From an uncultured Clostridia bacterium (GTDB lineage: Bacteria; Bacillota; Clostridia; Lachnospirales; Lachnospiraceae): 5,731 nucleotides of DNA. Of the stretch, positions 1-5,731 are shown piece after piece. Where the stretch lies: assembly GCA_945622055.1 (NCBI GenBank), contig CALZBV010000157.1, positions 1 to 5,731 on the forward strand, in the 5' to 3' direction. Within the stretch, counting starts at the first letter, position 1; every line of letters begins with the position of its first letter. The notes beneath the pieces were generated by a model. That model saw nothing but the letters and a program-made list of their open reading frames with translations. It did no database searches and was not told where the DNA came from. Position numbers and translations under genes: made by a program.

Positions 1-490
1 CAACAATTGCAGAAAGTGTGTCGTTATCACCTACCTTGATTTCTTCGGTGGAAACGGTATCATTTTCGTTTACAATCGGAATTACACCAAGCTCATTCAG
101 CTTTTCAAACGTATTCTCCGCATTGATTCTGCTTTCTTCGTTTACCATGGTATATTTTGTCATGAGAATCTGTGCAATCGGCTGATGATACTCGGAAAAA
201 AGCTTCTGGTATACCATCATAAGGCTGGCCTGGCCAACGGCCGCACATGCCTGCTTTTCTGAAATCAAGGTCGGTTTCTCTTTTATTCCGAGTACCTTGC
301 GTCCTACTGCAATTGCACCGGAGGATACTAAAACCACTTCTTTTCCACTGTTTTGTAAATCGGTAAGGATACGAACCAGCTTTTCCATTTTTTCAAGATT
401 CAGACTTCCCGTTTCTTCGTGGGTCAACGAAGAGGAACCGATTTTTATTACGATTCGTTTTTTTTCTTTGATAGCTTCTCGATTTTTCAT
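1..490 (-). CDS. proB: Glutamate 5-kinase (gamma-glutamyl kinase), 3' end cut by window edge
   Basis: This enzyme phosphorylates L-glutamate with ATP to give gamma-glutamyl phosphate, the first step of proline biosynthesis, in the cytoplasm. The visible 163 residues cover the N-terminal part of the amino-acid kinase domain. They show the nucleotide-binding start VIKIGSSSLT (residues 14-23), the glycine loop VSSGAIAVGR (55-64), the family segment ACAAVGQASLM (81-91), PIVNENDTV (138-146, substrate binding) and GDNDTLSA (154-161). The start is the ATG at 488-490, preceded by AAGGAAG (495-501) four bases upstream. The reading frame is open to the left edge, so the rest of the kinase domain and any C-terminal PUA domain lie outside. 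The gene begins 18 nt after the upstream flavoprotein gene with no terminator between, so it is probably cotranscribed. The 18-nt gap leaves no room for a proline T-box leader. The identification is firm from the motifs. Confidence 0.95.
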   Translation of the reverse strand, partial: MKNREAIKEKKRIVIKIGSSSLTHEETGSLNLEKMEKLVRILTDLQNSGKEVVLVSSGAIAVGRKVLGIKEKPTLISEKQACAAVGQASLMMVYQKLFSEYHQPIAQILMTKYTMVNEESRINAENTFEKLNELGVIPIVNENDTVSTEEIKVGDNDTLSAIV

Positions 491-508
491 TGTTCTTCCT
501 TTCCGGCA

Positions 509-2110
509 TTATCGCATGGCGCGGTATCGCTCGGTTATTTTTTCACTTACACGGATGCCGTCTACTGCAGCAGAGGTAATTCCACCGGCATAGCCGGCAC
601 CTTCCCCACAGGGGTACAGTCCTTCAACGACAGACATAAGTTCCTCTCCGCGTTCAATCCGTACCGGAGAGGAGGTCCTTGCCTCTACGCCGAGAAGAAC
701 AGCCTCTTCACTCGCAAAGCCCGGTATTTTACGGTCAAAGGCAGGAATTCCTTCTAAAAGTGTCTCCGTAATAAAGGCCGGAAGGCATTTCTCCAAAGAA
801 GTAAGCTGATACTGTCCCTTCGTGTTTGGTATGATTTCACCTATTGTAACAGAAGGACGATGATTTAACAAGTCCCCATAGAGCTGAATCGGAATTTTTC
901 CATTGCCGGCTACGTATGCAGCATGCTCCAGACGACGCTGAAATTCGACACCGGCCAGAACATCCTGCGTATCGTTTCCAAAATCCTCCGGAGTTACCGT
1001 AACAATTAAGGCGCTGTTTGCATTACGCTCATTCCGTGCGTGATTGCTCATACCGTTAACGGTAAGGCGCTCCTCCTCTGAGGAAGCATTTACGACAAAG
1101 CCGCCCGGACACATACAGAAGGAATATACGCCTCGGCCGTTTGCTGCGGTGTGGGTAAGTTTATAATCGGCCGCCGGAAGCTTACCGGCAGCAGTACCAT
1201 ATTGAGCACGGTCAATGGTTTCCTGCTTATGCTCTATCCGGACGCCGACCGCAAATGCCTTTTTTGACATTGGTACTTTATGTTTTTTTAATACGGAAAA
1301 TGTATCTCTTGCACTGTGTCCGATGGCCAGTACAACGACCTCGCATGGAATGATTTCTTCTTCAAGCTTAACTCCGGTAATTTTGTTTTGCTCAATTAAA
1401 AAATCCGTAACCTTGGAATGAAAACGAACCTCACCTCCGAGACGGCAGATTTCCCTCCTTAGGTTTGTAATCACATCACGGAGACAGTCCGTCCCGATAT
1501 GTGGCTTGTTTTTGTAGGTGATTTCCGCAGGTGCTCCAAATGCAACGAAGGTTTCCAGCATATAGCTGATTCTCCCGCTCGTTTCTTTCACCATTGTGTT
1601 TAGTTTTCCGTCTGAAAATGTACCTGCACCGCCTTCTCCAAACTGCACATTGGTTGATAAATCAAGCTCTCCGGTACTCCAGAACTTTTCAACCGCCTTT
1701 GTACGTTCGGTAATCTCCGCACCCTGTTCCAAAAGAAGCGGCTGATAGCCCTCCAGTGCAAGTCGATATGCACAGAAAAGACCGGCAGGTCCTGCACCGA
1801 TGATAACCGGGCGATGCAAAAGTGGTTTCGTACCGGTTGCGGCGTGTTGATAACGAATGCGTTCGGCACGAATCAAAAGCTGTGGCTTGATTCGTTTTAA
1901 GAGTTTATTCTCCAGACCGGGATTACAAAGCTCAATTTCACAAACATAGGAATAATGAATGTCTTCCTTTTTTCTGGCATCCAGAGAACACTTGACCGGA
2001 CGAAGCTCTCGGATGTCTTCTTCCCGTATTCCGAGAAGCTTTGCAGCCTTTTTTTTCAAATCTTCCGTTTTATGATTTAGGTTTAGCTTTAGCTGTAATA
2101 TTCGAAGCAT
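509..2110 (-). CDS. NAD(P)/FAD-dependent dehydrogenase, COG2509 type
   Basis: This is a complete 533-residue flavoprotein of the uncharacterised COG2509 FAD-dependent dehydrogenase group; its substrate is unknown. Residues 1 to about 90 form the small N-terminal domain typical of the group. The Rossmann FAD-binding motif VIIGAGPAG (102-110) follows, with the ribose-binding acidic residue at E128 (LLLEQG). Next come the family signature GGAGTFSDGKLNT (160-172), a second nucleotide-binding region ending in LAIGHSARD (261-269), the cysteine segment YSFCMCPGGF (329-338), and the C-terminal FAD contact GEGAGYAGGITSAAVDG (502-518). No signal peptide or membrane segment is visible, so it is cytoplasmic. 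An in-frame GTG at 2177-2179 would add 23 residues. I chose the ATG at 2108-2110 because GGAGG (2116-2120) lies five bases upstream and the protein then begins at the family's usual MLRI-like start. Its first 41 nt overlap the upstream flavoprotein gene. Codons 20-21 hold a possible frameshift site, noted separately. Confidence 0.9.
   Translation of the reverse strand: MLRILQLKLNLNHKTEDLKKKAAKLLGIREEDIRELRPVKCSLDARKKEDIHYSYVCEIELCNPGLENKLLKRIKPQLLIRAERIRYQHAATGTKPLLHRPVIIGAGPAGLFCAYRLALEGYQPLLLEQGAEITERTKAVEKFWSTGELDLSTNVQFGEGGAGTFSDGKLNTMVKETSGRISYMLETFVAFGAPAEITYKNKPHIGTDCLRDVITNLRREICRLGGEVRFHSKVTDFLIEQNKITGVKLEEEIIPCEVVVLAIGHSARDTFSVLKKHKVPMSKKAFAVGVRIEHKQETIDRAQYGTAAGKLPAADYKLTHTAANGRGVYSFCMCPGGFVVNASSEEERLTVNGMSNHARNERNANSALIVTVTPEDFGNDTQDVLAGVEFQRRLEHAAYVAGNGKIPIQLYGDLLNHRPSVTIGEIIPNTKGQYQLTSLEKCLPAFITETLLEGIPAFDRKIPGFASEEAVLLGVEARTSSPVRIERGEELMSVVEGLYPCGEGAGYAGGITSAAVDGIRVSEKITERYRAMR
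2003..2041 (-). repeat. Imperfect inverted repeat (stem-loop) early in the COG2509 gene
   Basis: On the minus strand, AAGCTTCTCGG (2041-2031) can pair with CCGAGAGCTT (2012-2003), giving ten base pairs with one bulged T and an 18-nt loop. It begins six bases after an A8G run at codons 19-21. It lies wholly inside coding sequence and has no T tract after it, so it is not a terminator. Confidence 0.55.
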
Positions 2111-3338
2111 AACGACCTCCGATTTCTGTTCCGCAAAGAGCTCCACTGCTCCAGGCCCATTGCAGATTATATCCTCCACAGGTACCGTCTACATCGCAGA
2201 GTTCGCCGACAAAAAACAAACCGGGCAATTTCTTTGATTCACCGTACTCAGTAAGCTCCGTGAGCAAAATCCCGCCGGCACAGGCCTGTGCATTGGCAAA
2301 GCCGTTGGAGTCGGTAATCCGCAAACTGAATTTTTTCAGCTTGGACGCAACCGTTTTGGCAACCTTCGGAGAGAAGGTGCTACAGGATTTTGTGGGGTCA
2401 ATTCCACATTCTTTTAAAATGACGTAGTTTAGTTTATGATTGCAAAGCCCGCACATAGCTTCTTCGGCAGTGTCCTCTTTCCGTCTTTGAAAGCGACTGG
2501 AAAGCTCCTCACAAAGCTCCTGATAGGAAAGCATCGGAAATAAATCAAGCTCTGCTGTAACCGTTTCCTTTTGATACAATGACTCGGTTGCATAGCGGCT
2601 TACCTGCATAACCGGAATTCCGCTGATTCCATAGGCAGTAAACAAAAGCTCTCCTGCCTGTGTAAAGCTCTGGTTTTTCGTAATAAGGCGGATACTCCCC
2701 TCCAGCCGGACACCGGAAAGTGTCTTAAAACAGCTTCCTTCGGCCTTTAACTGAACAATCGCAGGCAGTGGTGTTACAACGGTATGTCCGAGCTGCTTTG
2801 CCAGTATATAGCCACTTCCGTCCGAACCGTGTACGGGGGACGCCATCCCTCCGGTGGCAAGGACTACAAAATCAGCGAAAAACGTTTCTTCCCCGCATTC
2901 AACCTGAAATCCTTTTGGTTTTGCAGGAGTAATCCGGGTAACCTTTCTTTGGGTTTTTGTATGTACTCCGAGGTGTCCCGCCTCCCGGATCAAAGCTTCT
3001 GCTACGGAAGCGGCCTGTTCTGAAGCAGGATAATAATACCCGTTTCGCTCCTTTGGAAAGATTCCGATTTCACGAAAAAAAGAAAGGGTATCCGCGAGGG
3101 AAAAACGGTTTACCCTTTGGTAAGCTACCGCCTGCGTACTGCTACGGAAATATTCTTCACTCCAGAATTGATTCGTAAAATTGCATTTTCCGTTTCCGGT
3201 TGCATAAAGCTTTTTACAGAGCACATCCTTTTGCTCTAAAATCAGTACGCGGCAGTCGGCTCTTGCAGCAAAAATGGCTGCTGTAAGACCGGCTGCACCG
3301 CCACCGACAACAATAGCATCATAATGATTGTTTGCCAT
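2070..3338 (-). CDS. BaiN/RdsA (HI0933-like) family NAD(P)/FAD-dependent oxidoreductase
   Basis: This is a complete 422-residue cytoplasmic flavoprotein of the HI0933-like family, also annotated as aminoacetone oxidase-like or BaiN/RdsA. Some members have been linked to bile-acid dehydroxylation, but most have no proven substrate, and none can be assigned here. Motifs visible are the FAD Rossmann loop VVGGGAAG (10-17) with E35 ending the second strand, the family signature ATGNGKCNFTN (46-56), the second dinucleotide-contact motif VLATGGMASP (159-168), ACAGGI (352-357), and the strongly conserved C-terminal block GELCDVDGTCGGYNLQWAWS (378-397). The length fits the family. The ATG at 3336-3338 has AAGGAG (3345-3350) six to seven bases upstream, just after the stop of the preceding gene 15 nt away. 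The last residues (about 404-422) run beyond the usual conserved end, and the start of the next gene lies inside them. The family call is secure; the reaction is unknown. Confidence 0.92.
   Translation of the reverse strand: MANNHYDAIVVGGGAAGLTAAIFAARADCRVLILEQKDVLCKKLYATGNGKCNFTNQFWSEEYFRSSTQAVAYQRVNRFSLADTLSFFREIGIFPKERNGYYYPASEQAASVAEALIREAGHLGVHTKTQRKVTRITPAKPKGFQVECGEETFFADFVVLATGGMASPVHGSDGSGYILAKQLGHTVVTPLPAIVQLKAEGSCFKTLSGVRLEGSIRLITKNQSFTQAGELLFTAYGISGIPVMQVSRYATESLYQKETVTAELDLFPMLSYQELCEELSSRFQRRKEDTAEEAMCGLCNHKLNYVILKECGIDPTKSCSTFSPKVAKTVASKLKKFSLRITDSNGFANAQACAGGILLTELTEYGESKKLPGLFFVGELCDVDGTCGGYNLQWAWSSGALCGTEIGGRYASNITAKAKPKS
2116..2120 (-). promoter_or_regulatory. Ribosome binding site of the COG2509 gene, embedded in the upstream gene
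   Basis: GGAGG sits five bases before the ATG at 2108-2110 and inside codons for the C-terminal Gly-Gly of the upstream flavoprotein. It decides the start, since the longer in-frame GTG start at 2177-2179 lacks a comparable site. Ribosomes finishing the upstream gene pass directly over this site, so the two genes may be translationally coupled. Confidence 0.8.
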
Positions 3339-3353
3339 TGTACTCTCCTTTTG

Positions 3354-4085
3354 TCAGCTGGAAAAGCTCTCCAATAAAGAATAGAGCTCTTCCCTGTCCT
3401 TTACATAAATTCCGTCAATCAGGGAAAAACGAAGCTCCTCCGGTAAATCTACGGCAGGAATATGTGTGTATTCATATACGGTTTTTAAGTCGCTGTAATA
3501 TACCGTGACCATACCGTCCGAAATATTCACATAAAACTTAAAGGGCACCTTTTGCGTATCATAGCTTTTCCGGAGTACAACCTTTGCTTCCGAAAAAGAC
3601 ATGATTTCATAGGCGCAGAGTCCTGCTTCGTATTCCGAGATTGGAAGATTCTGCATATAGCGGGAAACATAGGTTTCCAGTTCCTCCCGCGTCATTCCGA
3701 TCAGAAAGCCGGGAGCAATTGTTTGTCTTACGGTAAGTGTTTCCTCCGGTAAGGTATACGTTTCTTCGTAATATTCCACGGTTGGCAGTATTGTTTTCTT
3801 TTGTGAAACAGCGACCGGCACCTCCTGCATGGAGGTGTCATTTTTAACAGTCTGACCGACGTTTTGTTCGGAGCGTTGTTTTTCCTGCTCCTCTGTTGAG
3901 AGCTCCTTCAAAAAGTCGAGCTGTTCAGAGGTTCCCAAAAGTCCGTCGATGGTTTCATCCTGTACGCGTTCCACACCTTTTTTGTTAAATTCTTTTAATG
4001 ATCTTTGATAGCTTGTATAATAACACAGACCGAAGATAACTGTCATTGCAAGTAAGCTTACGATATAGCACAATGCTTTTTTCAA
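3354..4085 (-). CDS. Membrane-anchored extracytoplasmic protein, BofC C-terminal-domain-like
   Basis: This 243-residue protein has no certain family. Residues 5-24 form one hydrophobic segment after an MKK start, consistent with an uncleaved N-terminal anchor that exposes the rest outside the membrane. A charged Glu/Gln/Lys-rich linker (about 28-100) follows. The folded part (about 100-243) contains GMTREELETYVSRYM (130-144), VVLRKSY (169-175), DGMVTVYYSDLKTVYEYT (190-207) and a C-terminal LIDGIYVKDREELYSLLESF (222-241). By eye this last half resembles the BofC C-terminal domain. In Bacillus, BofC restrains the SpoIVB protease in the sigma-K checkpoint, but a role here is inference. The start is the TTG at 4083-4085, placed because GGAGGTGA (4090-4097) lies just upstream. 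A farther TTG (4101-4103) lies before that site and has none of its own. It stands between a SpoVB-like flippase gene and a flavoprotein gene 15 nt downstream. The coding call is firm; the function is tentative. Confidence 0.72.
   Translation of the reverse strand: MKKALCYIVSLLAMTVIFGLCYYTSYQRSLKEFNKKGVERVQDETIDGLLGTSEQLDFLKELSTEEQEKQRSEQNVGQTVKNDTSMQEVPVAVSQKKTILPTVEYYEETYTLPEETLTVRQTIAPGFLIGMTREELETYVSRYMQNLPISEYEAGLCAYEIMSFSEAKVVLRKSYDTQKVPFKFYVNISDGMVTVYYSDLKTVYEYTHIPAVDLPEELRFSLIDGIYVKDREELYSLLESFSS
3819..3837 (-). repeat. Perfect short inverted repeat in the linker of the BofC-like gene
   Basis: CACCTCC (minus strand 3837-3831) and GGAGGTG (3825-3819) form a seven-base-pair stem around a five-base loop. 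It lies in codons about 84-89, in the low-complexity linker. The 3' arm is a strong internal Shine-Dalgarno-like sequence, but no start codon follows at a useful distance. Confidence 0.5.
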
Positions 4086-4089
4086 AAAA

Positions 4090-4097
4090 TCACCTCC
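4090..4097 (-). promoter_or_regulatory. Strong ribosome binding site that fixes a TTG start
   Basis: GGAGGTGA is a near-full anti-16S match, with four T bases before the TTG at 4083-4085. The alternative TTG at 4101-4103 is upstream of this site and would translate through it, so the inner TTG is the likely start of the BofC-like gene. Confidence 0.85.
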
Positions 4098-4123
4098 AAA
4101 CAAAGTGTTTCCAAAAAAAAGCC

Positions 4124-4133
4124 GGTTATACCA
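4124..4133 (-). promoter_or_regulatory. Possible extended -10 promoter ahead of the BofC-like gene
   Basis: Within the 63-nt gap after the flippase gene, the minus strand reads TGGTATAAC (4125-4133), matching the extended -10 pattern TGnTATAAT with one mismatch. No good TTGACA-like -35 is visible. A T8 tract (4113-4120) falls where initiation would occur, which is unusual because purine starts are preferred. It could give the downstream genes their own promoter, but AT-rich spacers produce such matches by chance. Confidence 0.3.
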
Positions 4134-4148
4134 AAACAGTAAAAAATC

Positions 4149-5731
4149 TTATATTATGTGAAGTTTTTTTGCAAGACGGACGAAAAGTCTGCCCTTTGGC
4201 AGTTCATACAGCTCGTCCTCTGTTACCGCGCGGAAGCCAACCAAAAGAATAAAATAGAGGAACATTGCCGCAACAATCGCAAAAAGGAGCGATGCCGTAT
4301 TGCTCTTTAACAAAACGTAGACGCCCTGGTAAGCCAGATGGGAAAAAACTGCCATAAATGCCGTGCAAAGGCCAACCCGGAAAAAGGTACGGTCCAGCTC
4401 CTGACGGTAGTTCAGTGTAAGCTGCAGGGTTCTCCAGTTTAATACACAGATAATCAATGGAAAGACCATATTACCAATGACCAGGGAATAAATTCCGGCA
4501 GGGGTAAATGCCAGCAGGATAATATCCAGAACCAGATAAATCCCAAGGGATATGACTCCGTGAATGACAGGCACTTTCATTTTGTTTACTCCCTGCAAAA
4601 TACTGTTGGTCGTCGTGGAATATGCAAAAAACACAATAGATGCTGCTCCGATATACATCATGGCAGAGGTCATATCAAGTGCATCTCCGCTGTCGCCAAA
4701 CACAAACTGCATAATCGGTCTTGCAAGTACAGCCATACCTGCGGCACACGGAAATGCAATCAGCATGTTAAGCTTAACCGCCTGGGCAATCCGGTTCTTT
4801 AATAACTCTTTATTTTTCGAGGTAAACGCCTGCACCACACTCGGAAGGGTTGCCATACCAATTGCGGAAGCAATGGCAATCGGGACATTCGTCATAAGAC
4901 GGTATTTGCTGGAATATCGTCCAATTAATACGCGTCTTGTAATCTCGTCAATTCCTTTTAAGGAAAAAATCTGATTCAGCAGTACACCGTCCAAAAAACT
5001 GCTGATGGAATAAACGGTCTGGTTCAGTACAATCGGAACCATGGTAAAAACCAGAAGCCGAAGCTGGACTGCACGGTCCTCGTAGGCTCCGATCCGGTCT
5101 TTTTGTAAACGTTTTAGGAGATATGGCCGATAGGCAAGCAACAGAAACAGAAGAAAGATAAACGCTGTTCCTGCACCGCATAAGGTACCGAGCGTGCCTC
5201 CGGCCGCACCATATGCAGAAATATTTGGAGAGGCACTAAAATGATAAATCAAAAGCTTCGCCGCGACTACACTGACGACCGCATTGACAATCTGCTCGAT
5301 AATCTGCGAAACGGAGGTCGGAAGCACGGTATGCTTTCCCTGGAAGAAACCGCGCACAACGCCCATAACCGAAAAAACAAAAATTGTCGGTGCAAGCACT
5401 CTCAGAGGGATTGCAGTGCTTAAATCATCTTCCCTGAAAATAACCCTTGAAATAAAGTCTGCTCCGAAAAAAAGAAGTACGGAAGCAGCAAATCCAATGA
5501 ACGTTGAAAACACGAGACCGGTCTGAAGCATATGGTAGGAATTTTTGTATTCGCGTTTATCCTCACGTTCCGAAATCAGCTTGGATATTGCCGTCGGGAT
5601 ACTGTAGGTGGATAACAATAAGGCAATATTATATACCTCAAAGGCATTGGAATAGGCTCCCAGTCCGTCATCTCCAATGATTCTGGCAAGCGGAATCCGG
5701 TAAATCAGACCAATGATACGAACAATCACCG
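4149..5731 (-). CDS. SpoVB/YtgP/MurJ-like polysaccharide (lipid-linked precursor) flippase, 5' end cut by window edge
   Basis: This is an integral membrane protein of the MOP exporter superfamily (COG2244). The group includes SpoVB (spore cortex), YtgP/MurJ (lipid II flipping) and polysaccharide flippases. The visible 526+ residues contain about 13 hydrophobic segments; with one in the missing N terminus this fits the 14-helix plan. Recognisable stretches, numbered from the GTG codon at 5727-5729, are RIIGLIYRIPLARIIGDDG (4-22), RGFFQGKHTVLPTSVSQIIE (126-145), FPCAAGMAVLAR (326-337), ILQGVNKMKVP (377-387) and the cytosolic tail TEDELYELPKGRLFVRLAKK (503-522). The GTG is unlikely to be the start, because family members carry roughly 20-40 more residues, including the first helix, before the RIIG motif, and the frame is open to the edge. 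It ends 63 nt before the next gene. SpoVB, YtgP and other flippase subtypes cannot be separated by eye. Confidence 0.9.
   Translation of the reverse strand, partial: VIVRIIGLIYRIPLARIIGDDGLGAYSNAFEVYNIALLLSTYSIPTAISKLISEREDKREYKNSYHMLQTGLVFSTFIGFAASVLLFFGADFISRVIFREDDLSTAIPLRVLAPTIFVFSVMGVVRGFFQGKHTVLPTSVSQIIEQIVNAVVSVVAAKLLIYHFSASPNISAYGAAGGTLGTLCGAGTAFIFLLFLLLAYRPYLLKRLQKDRIGAYEDRAVQLRLLVFTMVPIVLNQTVYSISSFLDGVLLNQIFSLKGIDEITRRVLIGRYSSKYRLMTNVPIAIASAIGMATLPSVVQAFTSKNKELLKNRIAQAVKLNMLIAFPCAAGMAVLARPIMQFVFGDSGDALDMTSAMMYIGAASIVFFAYSTTTNSILQGVNKMKVPVIHGVISLGIYLVLDIILLAFTPAGIYSLVIGNMVFPLIICVLNWRTLQLTLNYRQELDRTFFRVGLCTAFMAVFSHLAYQGVYVLLKSNTASLLFAIVAAMFLYFILLVGFRAVTEDELYELPKGRLFVRLAKKLHII

Noticed and set aside
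447..466. A8 run near codons 9-11 of proB as a phase-variation or frameshift site
   Set aside because: It is a short homopolymer in a lysine-rich N terminus with no supporting stem-loop or clear upstream element, and proB is not a typical phase-variable gene.
585..597. Palindrome CCGGC-ATA-GCCGG near the 3' end of the COG2509 gene, considered as a terminator
   Set aside because: It encodes the conserved glycine-rich FAD contact motif, has no T tract after it, and lies about 75 nt before the stop codon.
297..757. Plus-strand open frames of 98 and 112 codons opposite proB and the COG2509 gene
   Set aside because: They lie antisense to well-identified conserved genes, lack family motifs, and have compositions expected of shadow frames. 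The other plus-strand frames in the window were dismissed for the same reason.
2111..2179. Longer N terminus of the COG2509 protein starting at the GTG at 2177-2179
   Set aside because: It lacks a well-placed ribosome site, would overlap the upstream gene by 110 nt, and adds residues not typical of the family. The ATG at 2108-2110 has GGAGG five bases away.
4113..4133. Rho-independent terminator after the flippase gene (GGT-ATA-ACC followed by GGC and T8)
   Set aside because: The stem would be only three base pairs, and no stronger pairing with flanking sequence was found, so the T tract alone does not support a terminator.
4560..5526. Plus-strand open frames opposite the flippase gene
   Set aside because: They mirror the codons of a conserved membrane protein, and no recognisable protein features were seen.

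Overview
All genes in this 5.7 kb window read leftwards on the minus strand and are tightly packed. It looks like a chromosomal segment of an anaerobic, probably spore-forming Clostridia member. The Lachnospiraceae are my best guess, from the protein styles, the strong GGAGG-type ribosome binding sites, a TTG start, and moderate GC with AT-rich junctions. This placement is inferred, not tested against a database.

In transcription order (right to left) there are five genes. (1) 5731-4149: a multi-pass membrane flippase of the SpoVB/YtgP/MurJ-like polysaccharide-biosynthesis group, cut at its 5' end by the window edge. (2) 4085-3354: a small membrane-anchored extracytoplasmic protein whose C-terminal half resembles the BofC C-terminal domain. 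(3) 3338-2070: a complete BaiN/RdsA (HI0933-like) flavoprotein. (4) 2110-509: a second complete flavoprotein of the COG2509 type, overlapping gene 3 by 41 nt. (5) 490-1: the N-terminal 163 residues of glutamate 5-kinase (ProB), first enzyme of proline synthesis, cut by the left edge.

Genes 2 to 5 are separated by 15 nt, a 41-nt overlap and 18 nt, and no terminator-like hairpin lies between them, so they are probably one transcript. The only larger gap is the 63 nt between genes 1 and 2, which holds a possible extended -10 promoter and a T8 tract. Genes 1 and 2 suggest cell-envelope or spore-envelope work. Genes 3 and 4 are redox flavoproteins of unproven substrate. ProB belongs to primary metabolism. 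The combination looks more like a conserved housekeeping neighbourhood than a dedicated pathway.

I see no mobile element, CRISPR array, RNA gene or clear novel system. The points most worth a second look are a dnaX-like arrangement early in gene 4 (Shine-Dalgarno-like element, A_AAA_AAG slip site and stem-loop), the embedded start of gene 4 inside gene 3, and the BofC-like protein next to a SpoVB-like flippase.
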